Assembly (NCBI GenBank): GCA_963741405.1
Contig: CAVUHX010000016.1
Coordinates: forward strand, 1 to 64,000
DNA length: 64,000 nt
Direction: 5' to 3'
Source: Roseiarcus sp963741405
GTDB lineage: Bacteria; Pseudomonadota; Alphaproteobacteria; Rhizobiales; Beijerinckiaceae
Shown: piece by piece, positions 44,492-52,387 of the stretch
Numbering within the stretch: the first letter of the stretch is position 1
Layout: each line of letters starts with the position of its first letter
Position numbers and translations under genes: made by a program
Notes under the pieces: model-generated
Told to the model about the DNA's origin: nothing
Database searches by the model: none
Seen by the model: the letters and a program-made list of their open reading frames with translations, nothing else

Positions 44492-45441
44492 GCGCGCCAA
44501 CCGCCGCCCATTCGGTCGTCGAGGCCTCGCCCCGCGCCAAGGCGATCGCCGGGATCGTGGTCGTCTTCTATGCGCTGATGTCGATCGCGCCCCTGCTCTG
44601 GATCGGCGCGACCGCGTTCAAGTCGCCCTCGGATGCGATCGCCTATCCGCCGAAGTTCCTGTTTCAGCCGTCGCTCGAGGGATATGTCAACCTCTTCACG
44701 GTGCGCACCCGTCAGACGCCGGAATTCATTGCGAGCCTGCCGCCCGCCGAGACCTGGTACGACAAGCTCGTCCGCTCGCGCAACATGGTGATCGCCGGCC
44801 CGTCGAAGGTCGTGCCGCGGTTCATGAACTCGATCATCATCGGTTTTGGCTCGACCTTTCTCGCGGTGTTCCTCGGGACGCTCGCGGCCTATGGCTTTTC
44901 CCGCTTCAGGGTGCCGCTCGCCGACGACCTGCTGTTCTTCATCCTGTCGACGAGGATGATGCCCCCGATCGCCGTGGCGATCCCCATCTACCTCATGTAT
45001 CGCGAGCTCGGCCTGACCGACACCCGCATCGGCATGATCCTTCTCTATACCGCGGTCAACGTTTCGCTCGCGGTCTGGCTGCTCAAGGGCTTCATCGACG
45101 AGATCCCGCGCGAATACGAAGAGGCCGCTCTCGTCGACGGCTACACTCGGCTGCAAGCCTTCCGCAAGGCGGTCCTGCCCCAGGCCGTCACCGGCATCGC
45201 GGCGACCGCCATCTTCTGCCTGATCTTCTCCTGGAACGAATATGCGTTCGCCCTTCTGTTGACGAGCGGCGACGCGCAGACCATGCCGCCCTTCATCCCG
45301 TTCATCATCGGCGAGGGCGGACAGGACTGGCCGGCCGTCGCGGCGGCGACCACGCTCTTTCTCGTTCCGATCGTGTTCTTCACTGTCCTCCTGCGCAAGC
45401 ACCTTCTGCGCGGCATCACCTTCGGAGCCGTACGCAAATGA
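44488..45441 (+). CDS. sugar ABC transporter permease (MalG-like)
   Basis: A 317-residue permease. Helix 1 is AGIVVVFYALMSIAPLLWIG; between helices 1 and 2 is a long periplasmic insert (about 55-110, containing RTRQTPEFIASLPPAETWYD) that is larger than in MalG and may contact the binding protein. EAA loop: YEEAALVDGYTRLQAFRKAV. ATGA overlaps link it to the genes on both sides. Confidence 0.94.
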   Translation: MSAPTAAHSVVEASPRAKAIAGIVVVFYALMSIAPLLWIGATAFKSPSDAIAYPPKFLFQPSLEGYVNLFTVRTRQTPEFIASLPPAETWYDKLVRSRNMVIAGPSKVVPRFMNSIIIGFGSTFLAVFLGTLAAYGFSRFRVPLADDLLFFILSTRMMPPIAVAIPIYLMYRELGLTDTRIGMILLYTAVNVSLAVWLLKGFIDEIPREYEEAALVDGYTRLQAFRKAVLPQAVTGIAATAIFCLIFSWNEYAFALLLTSGDAQTMPPFIPFIIGEGGQDWPAVAAATTLFLVPIVFFTVLLRKHLLRGITFGAVRK

Positions 45442-45641
45442 GCGAACGTGCGGCCGTCGAGAGGAGTGGCTGGAGGCGCTGGTTGCGGCGCGGACCCTGG
45501 GAGAACGGGGCGACGGCGCTGATCGGCCTCGGCATCGTGATGCTGATGCAGCCCTTCTCCATCGATCTCTACGGCTATTCCTTCGTGACGACCCTGGCCG
45601 GAACGCTCGGTTTCGTCGTCGTCAGCCATTTTCCCGATTGA
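45438..45641 (+). CDS. small membrane protein of the ABC importer operon
   Basis: A 67-residue protein with a basic, Trp-rich N-terminus (SGWRRWLRRGPWENG) and two short hydrophobic stretches (ATALIGLGIVMLMQPFSIDL and FVTTLAGTLGFVVVSHF). It overlaps the preceding permease stop by four bases and precedes the first ATPase by 9 bp. Its position matches the small membrane gene (glpU-like) found in rhizobial glycerol ABC operons, though I cannot confirm homology. It may be an accessory subunit. Confidence 0.75.
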   Translation: MSERAAVERSGWRRWLRRGPWENGATALIGLGIVMLMQPFSIDLYGYSFVTTLAGTLGFVVVSHFPD

Positions 45642-45650
45642 GGCGCGCAC

Positions 45651-46748
45651 ATGGCTGAGATTCGGGTCGAGAACCTTTGCAAGGCCTTTCACGACTTCGT
45701 CGCCGTGAAGGGTTCGACCTTCACGATCGACAACGGTTCGTTCTTTGTGATGCTGGGGCCGTCGGGCTGCGGCAAGACGACGACCTTGCGCATGATCGCC
45801 GGCCTCGAACTGCCGAGCGAGGGGCGGATTCTGCTCGACGGCGAGGACGTGACCTTCCGCCGCGCGGCCGAGCGCGACATCGCCTTCGTCTTCCAGCTGT
45901 TCGCGCTTTATTCCCACATGAACGTCGCCGACAACATCGGCTTTCCTCTCAAGTGCCAGGGTGTCCCGCGCGACGACATCCGCAGGCAGGTGGGCGAGGC
46001 GGCGCGGCTCCTCAGAATCGACCATCTCCTGTCCCGCAGGGTCTCGAATCTGTCCGGCGGCGATCGGCAGAGGGTCGCGCTCGGCAGGGCGATCGTCCGC
46101 AGGCCGAAGGCCTTCCTGATGGACGAGCCGCTCGGCGCGCTCGACGCGGAACTCCGAAGCCTCATGTCCGAGGAGCTTCGCGACCTGCACGACCGGATCG
46201 GGTCGACGACTATCTATGTCACGCACGACCAGCTCGAAGCCATGTCGATGGCGGACCGGATCGCGGTCATGAACCAGGGTGTCGTCGAGCAGATCGGCAC
46301 GCCGCAGGAGATTTACGATCTGCCTGCGAGCATGTTCGTCGCCGACTTCGTCGGCTCGCCGCCGATGAATTTGATCCCGTTCGAGGGAAGGCTGAGGCCG
46401 AGCGACCGGTCGGTGCGCCTCTGCGGCGCAAGCGTCGTCATCCCAGAGGCCCGCGAGGGCAACGCTTCGGACTCGCTTGTGCTCGGCATCCGGCCCGAGC
46501 ACGTGTCGCTCGCCAATTCGGGGCCGATCCGGGGCCGCGTGTTCGGAACCGAGTACCTGGGCACGACGCAGATCGTGACCGTGGATATCGACCGCGGCCA
46601 GATCAAGGCGCGATTGCCGTCGGGCTTGCCGGTCAGGCTCGGCGAGACGGTCGGACTTGCCTTCAGGTCCGAATCGGTCCTGGTGTTCGATCCGGCGACA
46701 GGTCGGGCGTTGCAGAGCGCGCTCCATCGAGGGGAGCGCCATGTCTGA
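45651..46748 (+). CDS. sugar ABC transporter ATP-binding protein 1 (UgpC/MalK-like)
   Basis: A 365-residue ATPase. Walker A GPSGCGKTTTLRMIAG, Q-loop FVFQLFALYSHMNV, signature LSGGDRQRVALGRAIV, Walker B AFLMDEPLGALDA and switch His in YVTHDQLEAM. The last 120 residues are the MalK-type TOBE domain (LGIRPEHVSLANSGPIRG). The start of the next gene overlaps its stop by eight bases. Together with the second ATPase it probably forms a heterodimer. Confidence 0.95.
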   Translation: MAEIRVENLCKAFHDFVAVKGSTFTIDNGSFFVMLGPSGCGKTTTLRMIAGLELPSEGRILLDGEDVTFRRAAERDIAFVFQLFALYSHMNVADNIGFPLKCQGVPRDDIRRQVGEAARLLRIDHLLSRRVSNLSGGDRQRVALGRAIVRRPKAFLMDEPLGALDAELRSLMSEELRDLHDRIGSTTIYVTHDQLEAMSMADRIAVMNQGVVEQIGTPQEIYDLPASMFVADFVGSPPMNLIPFEGRLRPSDRSVRLCGASVVIPEAREGNASDSLVLGIRPEHVSLANSGPIRGRVFGTEYLGTTQIVTVDIDRGQIKARLPSGLPVRLGETVGLAFRSESVLVFDPATGRALQSALHRGERHV

Positions 46749-47766
46749 AATCGGACTGCGGCAGGTCGGCAAGAGCTTCGGCGACATCGAGGCCGTCCGC
46801 GCCCTCTCGCTCGACATCGCCAGCGGCGAGTTCGTCGTCCTGCTGGGCCCGACCGGCGCGGGGAAAACCACAACCCTGCGCCTCATCGCGGGGCTCGAGC
46901 GCCCCGATCGCGGGAGCATCTCGATCGACGGCCAGGACGTCACCGCGGAGCCGCCGGCGGCGCGCGACGTCGCGTTCGTCTTTCAGCAATATTCGCTCTA
47001 TCCGCATCTGACGGTCTACGACAATCTCGCGTTTCCCCTGCGCGCGCCGTCGCGGCGGCTCGCCGAGACCGAGATCAGAAAGCGCGTGCACGAGATCGCC
47101 GAACTGCTCCGCATCGGCGGCAAGCTCGGCAATCGCGCCACCCGTCTGTCGGGTGGCGAAATGCAGCGCGTCGCCATCGGCCGCGCGCTCGTTCGCCGGC
47201 CGGCCATCTATCTGATGGACGAGCCGCTCTCCTCGCTCGACGCGAAGCTCCGCGCCGAACTGCGCCTCGAATTGAAGCGGATCCAGGTCGATCTCGGAGC
47301 GACCGTCCTTTATGTCACGCATGATCAGATCGAAGCGATGACGATGGCGAGTCGCATCGGGGTGATCCGCGACGGAAGCCTCATCCAGATCGGGACGCCG
47401 CGCGAGATCTACGAGAGCCCGGACGATCTCTATGTCGCCACCCGGCTCGGCTCTCCGCAGATCAATGTGATTCCGGCCGACCTGGTGCCCGGGAGGCCGG
47501 CGCCGGGCGGCGCAACGACGATCGGCGTGCGCACGGAACATCTCGAGATCGGGACGCCGAGCGGAGCCGACCTCGTCGGGCGCGTGCATCGGGTCGAGCA
47601 TCTGGGCGACCAGAACCATGTGCATATCGACTACCGGGGGCAGGCGCTCGTCACGCTCGCCGATCCGCACCGTCCGCTCGCGGCAGGGCAGGAAGTGGGG
47701 CTGTCCCTGATCGATCCGCTCTATTTCGATGCGTCCGGCCGACGCATGCGTTTCGCGGCCGAGTGA
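46741..47766 (+). CDS. sugar ABC transporter ATP-binding protein 2 (UgpC/MalK-like)
   Basis: A 341-residue ATPase. Walker A GPTGAGKTTTLRLIAG, Q-loop FVFQQYSLYPHLTV, signature LSGGEMQRVAIGRALV, Walker B IYLMDEPLSSLDA and YVTHDQIEAMTMA; a TOBE domain follows (IGVRTEHLEIGTPSG). Two different ATPases in one importer operon is uncommon for sugar systems but is the rule for the rhizobial glycerol importer type. The dhaL gene starts nine bases after its stop. Confidence 0.95.
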   Translation: MSEIGLRQVGKSFGDIEAVRALSLDIASGEFVVLLGPTGAGKTTTLRLIAGLERPDRGSISIDGQDVTAEPPAARDVAFVFQQYSLYPHLTVYDNLAFPLRAPSRRLAETEIRKRVHEIAELLRIGGKLGNRATRLSGGEMQRVAIGRALVRRPAIYLMDEPLSSLDAKLRAELRLELKRIQVDLGATVLYVTHDQIEAMTMASRIGVIRDGSLIQIGTPREIYESPDDLYVATRLGSPQINVIPADLVPGRPAPGGATTIGVRTEHLEIGTPSGADLVGRVHRVEHLGDQNHVHIDYRGQALVTLADPHRPLAAGQEVGLSLIDPLYFDASGRRMRFAAE

Positions 47767-47775
47767 GGGTCCGGC

Positions 47776-48393
47776 ATGTCTTTCGATCCCTCCCTCCTCA
47801 AATCGATGATCGTGGCGGCGGCCGGACGGGTCATCGACAGCGCCGACGAACTGACGTCGCTCGACCAGGCGATCGGCGACGGCGACCACGGCGTCAACAT
47901 GAAACGGGGCTGCGCGGAGGTTTTGGCCCAGGCCGACGCCATCGCCGCAAAGCCGACGGGAGAAGCGCTGAAAGCGATCGGAATGGCTCTGGTGATGAAG
48001 GTCGGCGGCGCCTCCGGCCCGCTCTATGGCAGCCTGTTCATCGCCATGGGGAAAGCGCTCGGCGAACGGCCTGCGACGATGGCGGACCTGCCGGAGGCCT
48101 TCGCCGCCGGCGTCGAAGCCGTCAGCGCGCGCGGCAAGTCGACTGCGGGCGAGAAGACGATGCTCGATGTCCTTGCGCCCGTGCTCGACACATTGCGGGG
48201 CGGCGGACCGGGCCTCGCGGCGCGGCTGCGGGATGCGGCCGCGCGCGGCGCGGCGGCCACCATCCCGATGCGCGCCAGCAAGGGCCGCGCCGCCTATCTC
48301 GGCGAGCGGAGCGTCGGCCACATGGACCCGGGCGCGCGGTCGAGCCAGATCATCGTCGAAGCCCTTTCGCCTTTCCTGGATGAAATCCCGTGA
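47776..48393 (+). CDS. dhaL: dihydroxyacetone kinase ADP-binding subunit DhaL
   Basis: A 205-residue eight-helix barrel that holds ADP as a fixed cofactor, which is rephosphorylated by DhaM. The Mg-binding Asp cluster is LTSLDQAIGDGDHGVNM (Asp30, 35 and 37, the same numbering as E. coli). Phosphate contacts are KVGGASGPLYGSLF and AGEKTMLDVLAPV; the end ASKGRAAYLGERSVGHMDPG is conserved. It is the first dha gene after the ABC importer. Its TGA overlaps the dhaM GTG. Confidence 0.97.
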   Translation: MSFDPSLLKSMIVAAAGRVIDSADELTSLDQAIGDGDHGVNMKRGCAEVLAQADAIAAKPTGEALKAIGMALVMKVGGASGPLYGSLFIAMGKALGERPATMADLPEAFAAGVEAVSARGKSTAGEKTMLDVLAPVLDTLRGGGPGLAARLRDAAARGAAATIPMRASKGRAAYLGERSVGHMDPGARSSQIIVEALSPFLDEIP

Positions 48394-48782
48394 GCGACAA
48401 CGTATCCCTGGTCATCGTTTCGCACTCGCCCGACGTCGCGCGGGGCGCGGCCGACATGGTCCGGCAAATGGTCGGCGACGAAGTCAAGGTCGCCTACTGC
48501 GGCGGCAATCCCGAGGGGGGGCTCGGCACGGACGTCCAGAAGATCCTGGACGCGATCGACGAGGCGTGGTCGCCGCGCGGCGTCGCCATTCTGGTCGATC
48601 TCGGCGGCGCCGAAACGAACAGCGAAATGGCGATCGAGCTTTTGTCCGAGGAGCGCCGCCAGCATGTCGTCCTCTGCAATTCGCCGATTGTCGAAGGCGC
48701 GATCATGGCCGCGACCGAAGCGTCAGGGGGCGCAAGCCTTGCGGAAGTGCGCGCGACCGCAGAAGAACTCTCGCCAAGGTGA
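48390..48782 (+). CDS. dhaM: PTS-dependent dihydroxyacetone kinase phosphotransferase subunit DhaM (EIIA domain only)
   Basis: A 130-residue protein equal to the first, EIIA(Man)-like domain of DhaM. The phospho-acceptor is His12 in LVIVSHSPDVARGAADM. VKVAYCGGNPEGGLGTDV and VAILVDLGGAETNSEMAIEL follow. It passes phosphate from HPr to DhaL-ADP. E. coli DhaM is a fusion of EIIA, HPr and an EI fragment; here these are separate genes in the same order (dhaM, HPr, EI). GTG start overlapping dhaL. Confidence 0.95.
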   Translation: MSDNVSLVIVSHSPDVARGAADMVRQMVGDEVKVAYCGGNPEGGLGTDVQKILDAIDEAWSPRGVAILVDLGGAETNSEMAIELLSEERRQHVVLCNSPIVEGAIMAATEASGGASLAEVRATAEELSPR

Positions 48783-48783
48783 C

Positions 48784-49104
48784 ATGACCGTGCATTCCGA
48801 TCCGGCGTCCAGCGCCGTCCTTCGCCCAAGAGTGACGACCTCGGTTCGTCTTCGCCACGAGGCGGGCCTTCACGCGCGCCCCGCCGTCAAGCTCACCAAG
48901 CTCGCCAAGAAATTCTCGTCGAAGGTTTCACTCGCGGTGTCGGCGGATGGCCCGTGGATCGATGCGAAGAGCATCGTCAAGCTCATGGCGGCCAAGGCGC
49001 CCCGCGACGCCGAGCTCCATTTCCGCGCGGAGGGCGCCGACGCGCAGGCGGCAGTCGACGCGCTGGTCGCTCTCGTCGAGCGGGATTTTCCCGATGACGG
49101 CTGA
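48784..49104 (+). CDS. HPr phosphocarrier protein of the Dha system
   Basis: A 106-residue HPr. The active-site His30 is in RHEAGLHARPAVKLTKLAKK, and the regulatory-serine segment is DAKSIVKLMAAKAPRDAELH. A 20-residue N-terminal extension (DPASSAVLRPRVTTS) precedes the fold. It carries phosphate from EI to DhaM. The EI gene starts 11 bp before its stop. It is a dedicated copy, distinct from the nitrogen-PTS NPr that alphaproteobacteria usually carry elsewhere. Confidence 0.95.
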   Translation: MTVHSDPASSAVLRPRVTTSVRLRHEAGLHARPAVKLTKLAKKFSSKVSLAVSADGPWIDAKSIVKLMAAKAPRDAELHFRAEGADAQAAVDALVALVERDFPDDG

Positions 49105-50689
49105 GACGCTTCGACTGCGCGGCCGCGCGGCGGCGCCGGGCCTCGCCGCCGGGCCGCTCGCCCGCCTTGCGAGCGCCGCCGTGGAGGCTCGCAGCTTCGG
49201 CTCGCCTGAGGCGGAGCGCGCCGCGCTGGAGCAGGCGATCGCCAGGGCCGGCGCCGATCTGTCGGCGCTTGCGGCTACGCACAAGCGCGAGTCGGCTGAC
49301 ATTCTCGAATTCCAGCTCGCGCTGCTCGATGACGACGAATTGTCCGGCCCGGCCTTTGCCGGGATCGAGGCGGGCGCGCCGGCGGCGCGTGCGTGGCGAC
49401 AGGCGCTCGACGCCCAGATCGCCGACTATTCCGCCGCCGAAGACGACACCTTCAGGGCGCGCGCGTCGGATCTTGTCGATCTCCGCGACCGGGTGTGCCG
49501 CGCGCTCACGGGCGACACTCAGGCCCAGCCGACACTGCCGAAAGAAGCCATCGTCCTCGCCGACGACCTGGCGCCGTCCCGCTTTCTCGAGATCGACTGG
49601 ACGCGCTCGGCCGGCGTCGCGCTCACGGCGGGCAGCGCTTCAAGCCATGTCGCGGTGCTGGCGCGCGCCCGCGGCGTGCCGATGGTCGTCGGCCTTGGCG
49701 ACATTCCCGCTTTCGACGGGGCGTGGGTTCTGCTCGACGGCGACGAGGGCGAGATCGAGATCGAGCCAACGGCGGGCCGGCTCGCCGAGTGGCGCCGCCG
49801 CTCCGCCGCGCTCGCCGAGCGTCAGGCGGAGGAGGCCCGCCGCGTCTCGGCGCCCGCCGTGACGCGCTCGGGCCGGAGAATCCGCACCCTGGTCAACATT
49901 CAGGGACTCGGAGACCTCACGGGCGACGCCGTCCATGCGGACGGCGTCGGTCTCGTGCGCACCGAATTCCTGTTCGAGCCCGGCGCCGCCCCGCCGGACG
50001 AGACGGCGCAGTTCGAGGCCTATCGGCGGATTCTCGAATGGGCCGGCGAGCGGCCGGTCGCCATCCGCACGCTCGACGCGGGCGGCGACAAGCCGATCGC
50101 CGGCGTCACCTTCGACGGCGAGGCGAATCCCTTTCTCGGCGTGCGCGGATTGCGCCTGTCGCTGCGCCGGCCGGGCCTTTTCAAGACTCAGCTCAGGGCG
50201 CTCGCGCGCGCCGCCGGATACGGAAACCTCAAGGTGATGCTGCCGATGGTGACCACGCCCGGCGAGCTCGCCGAGGCGCGCGCGCATGTCGACGCCGCGA
50301 TGGCCGAACTCGCGTCCGAAGGACTCGTCGCCCGGCGCCCCGCGCTCGGCATCATGGTCGAAGTTCCGGCGGCCGCGCTGACGATCGAACGTTTCGACGC
50401 CGACTTCTATTCCATCGGCAGCAACGACCTCGTCCAGTACGTGACGGCCTGCGACCGCGGCAATGGCGAGCTTGCAGCCCTCGCCGATCCCCTGAACCCG
50501 GCGGTGCTCGAACTCATCGCGCGGACAGCCGCGCACGGCATGAGGACCGGCGCTCCGGTCAGCCTGTGCGGCGACATGGCCGCGGACCCGCGCTATCTGC
50601 CGGCCTTGCTCGACTGCGGCCTCGACGAGCTTTCGGTCGCGCCGTCGTCGCTCGCCCGCCTCAAGGCGGCCATCGCGCGCCATGCATGA
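49094..50689 (+). CDS. PTS enzyme I (PEP-protein phosphotransferase) of the Dha system
   Basis: A 531-residue enzyme I that takes phosphate from PEP. The phospho-His domain has GSASSHVAVLARARGVPMVV (His185). The PEP-binding barrel is complete: GVGLVRTEFLF, AIRTLDAGGDKP, NPFLGVRGLRLSL, LKVMLPMVT, GIMVEVPAAAL, SIGSNDLVQYVTACDRG and the catalytic Cys in VSLCGDMA. Enzyme I is normally about 570 residues, so it is slightly short, with trimming in the N-terminal helical domain. It overlaps both flanking genes. Lack of a GAF domain distinguishes it from PtsP. Confidence 0.95.
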   Translation: MTAETLRLRGRAAAPGLAAGPLARLASAAVEARSFGSPEAERAALEQAIARAGADLSALAATHKRESADILEFQLALLDDDELSGPAFAGIEAGAPAARAWRQALDAQIADYSAAEDDTFRARASDLVDLRDRVCRALTGDTQAQPTLPKEAIVLADDLAPSRFLEIDWTRSAGVALTAGSASSHVAVLARARGVPMVVGLGDIPAFDGAWVLLDGDEGEIEIEPTAGRLAEWRRRSAALAERQAEEARRVSAPAVTRSGRRIRTLVNIQGLGDLTGDAVHADGVGLVRTEFLFEPGAAPPDETAQFEAYRRILEWAGERPVAIRTLDAGGDKPIAGVTFDGEANPFLGVRGLRLSLRRPGLFKTQLRALARAAGYGNLKVMLPMVTTPGELAEARAHVDAAMAELASEGLVARRPALGIMVEVPAAALTIERFDADFYSIGSNDLVQYVTACDRGNGELAALADPLNPAVLELIARTAAHGMRTGAPVSLCGDMAADPRYLPALLDCGLDELSVAPSSLARLKAAIARHA

Positions 50690-51107
50690 GGCGCGTCCGA
50701 AACGCGAGGCCCCGACGGACGCCGTCGCCGCCTACAAGTCCATCCTGAAGCGCGTGCTCGAGAGCCGCCCCTCCGGCATGCGCCAGAGGCTCGCCGAGGC
50801 GATCGGCAAGAACCGGAGCTTCGTTTCCCAGATCTCCAACCCGTCCTATCAGGTGCCGATCCCGGCCCGCCATGTGCCGCTCATCTTCGAGATCTGCCAC
50901 TTCTCCCCGCACGAGCGGGCCGCATTTCTGAAGGTCTATTCGCAGGCGCATCCCGGACGGCTCGGCGTCGCAGCCGACGGTCGCCGCGAGCGAAAGATCA
51001 CCGTCGCGCTGCCGGATCTCGGCAGTGCGGGGAAGAACCAGGAGCTGGAGACGCTGTTATTCGATTTCGTGCACCGCCTGACCCTGCTCCTGGGCGAGGG
51101 CCGGTGA
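50682..51107 (+). CDS. helix-turn-helix protein in the dha operon
   Basis: A 141-residue protein. Residues 15-75 look like an XRE-type helix-turn-helix: AAYKSILKRVLESRPSGMRQ, RLAEAIGKNRSFVSQISNP. The following FEICHFSPHERAAFLKVYSQ is also typical of small regulators of this type. The C-terminus (TLLFDFVHRLTLLLGEG) may dimerise. Overlaps the EI stop by eight bases and sits 22 bp before dhaK. I infer that it regulates the operon, possibly through the palindrome at 41987, but a post-transcriptional or structural role cannot be excluded. Confidence 0.75.
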   Translation: MHEARPKREAPTDAVAAYKSILKRVLESRPSGMRQRLAEAIGKNRSFVSQISNPSYQVPIPARHVPLIFEICHFSPHERAAFLKVYSQAHPGRLGVAADGRRERKITVALPDLGSAGKNQELETLLFDFVHRLTLLLGEGR

Positions 51108-51129
51108 CGATCCACGGGGAGGAGATCGA

Positions 51130-52119
51130 ATGAAAAAATTCGTCAATGACGTCGATGCGATGCTCGCGGAGAGCCTGTCCGGCTTCGCCGCGGCGCATTC
51201 CGGACTGGTGACGCTCGGGCCCGAGAACAAGTTCGTCCGTCGCGCCCGGCTCAGCCCCGGCAAGGTGGCGCTGGTCTCCGGGGGCGGCAGCGGCCACGAA
51301 CCGCTCCATGCGGGCTTCGTCGGATATGGCATGCTGGACGCGGCCTGCCCCGGGCAGGTCTTCACCTCCCCCACCCCGGATCAGATGGCCGCGGCGGCCG
51401 AGGCCGTCGACGGCGGCGAGGGCCTCCTCTTCATCGTCAAGAATTATTCCGGCGACCGGATGAATTTCGAGATGGCGGCCGAGCTGATCGGCGGGCCGGT
51501 GGAGACCGTGATCACCGACGACGACGTCGCGGTCGAAAACTCGACCTGGACGTCCGGCCGCCGCGGCGTGGCGGGCACGCTGGTGGTCGAGAAGATCGTC
51601 GGCGCCGCCGCCGAGGCGGGGCGCGATCTCGCCTTCCTGAAAAGCCTCGGAGACCGCGTCAACGCCCGCACGCGGTCGATGGGCGTCGCGCTGACGAGTT
51701 GCACCGTCCCGGCCGCCGGCCGGCCGACCTTCGCGATCGGAGAATCGGAAATGGAAATGGGTGTCGGCATCCACGGCGAGCCCGGCCGCCGTCGCGTGCC
51801 GCTCGCGCCGGCGAACCTTATCGTCGAAGAGATGGTCGGGGCGGTCGCCGGCGATCTCGGCGACGCCGTCCGCGGCGATGCGCTGCTGTTCGTCAACGGC
51901 TTCGGCGGCACGCCGCTGATGGAGCTCTATCTCATCTACAATGCGGCGCGGCGCGAGATCGAGAAGCGCGGCGCGCGGGTCGTTCGCTCGCTCGTCGGCA
52001 ACTACGTGACGTCGCTCGACATGGCCGGCGGCTCGGTCACGCTCTCCATGCTCGACGAGGACCTGCTCGCGCTCTGGGACGCGCCGGTGGAGACGGCTGC
52101 GCTCAGATGGGGCCGGTGA
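51130..52119 (+). CDS. dhaK: dihydroxyacetone kinase substrate-binding subunit DhaK
   Basis: A 329-residue DhaK. The ketose is bound covalently as a hemiaminal to His215 in GVGIHGEPGRRRV. Other motifs: KVALVSGGGSGHEPLHAGFVG, FIVKNYSGDRMNFEMA, VVITDDDVAV-type segment (VITDDDVAVENS) and FVNGFGGTPLMELYLIYN. Full length. GGGGAGGAG lies before the ATG. Last gene of the operon. Relatives of DhaK phosphorylate erythrulose-type substrates, so dihydroxyacetone is probable but not certain. Confidence 0.96.
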   Translation: MKKFVNDVDAMLAESLSGFAAAHSGLVTLGPENKFVRRARLSPGKVALVSGGGSGHEPLHAGFVGYGMLDAACPGQVFTSPTPDQMAAAAEAVDGGEGLLFIVKNYSGDRMNFEMAAELIGGPVETVITDDDVAVENSTWTSGRRGVAGTLVVEKIVGAAAEAGRDLAFLKSLGDRVNARTRSMGVALTSCTVPAAGRPTFAIGESEMEMGVGIHGEPGRRRVPLAPANLIVEEMVGAVAGDLGDAVRGDALLFVNGFGGTPLMELYLIYNAARREIEKRGARVVRSLVGNYVTSLDMAGGSVTLSMLDEDLLALWDAPVETAALRWGR

Positions 52120-52264
52120 CGTCCGGCTCCAGATGACGGCTTCCACCCGGCGGCCTTCGGCCGCCACCCTCTCCCAGCATCGCCGCGGCGCCTCCCCCTC
52201 CACCCGGGACAGGGTCGCGCTCGCGCAGGCCTTGGCCAGTCCAGCATCGGCGAAGCCCCAAGAG

Positions 52265-52281
52265 TATATTACATGTATATA
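52265..52281. promoter_or_regulatory. AT-rich imperfect palindrome
   Basis: TATATTACATGTATATA has a perfect TACATGTA centre minus one base, and is the most AT-rich stretch of the area. It lies between dhaK and the META-domain gene, both of which end here, so a promoter for an unseen small transcript or a binding site is possible. Confidence 0.3.
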
Positions 52282-52300
52282 AGGTACAATATCATGGACA

Positions 52301-52372
52301 GGCGACGCTAAGCGGGGGTCCAACCCGTTGATTTAAAAGACCCTCGCCGCTAAACCTGCGCTAAAGGCGGCG
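52301..52372. repeat. dispersed ~70-bp repeat, copy B
   Basis: Homologous to 20617-20688. GGCGACGCTAA at the left, CAACCCGTTGA in the middle, and CGCTAA(G/A) motifs at 52306, 52348 and 52359, with the same 42- and 11-base spacing. Like copy A it lies just beyond the 3' end of a minus-strand gene (16 bp from the stop). Confidence 0.7.
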
Positions 52373-52387
52373 TTCCGGACTTTCGCC

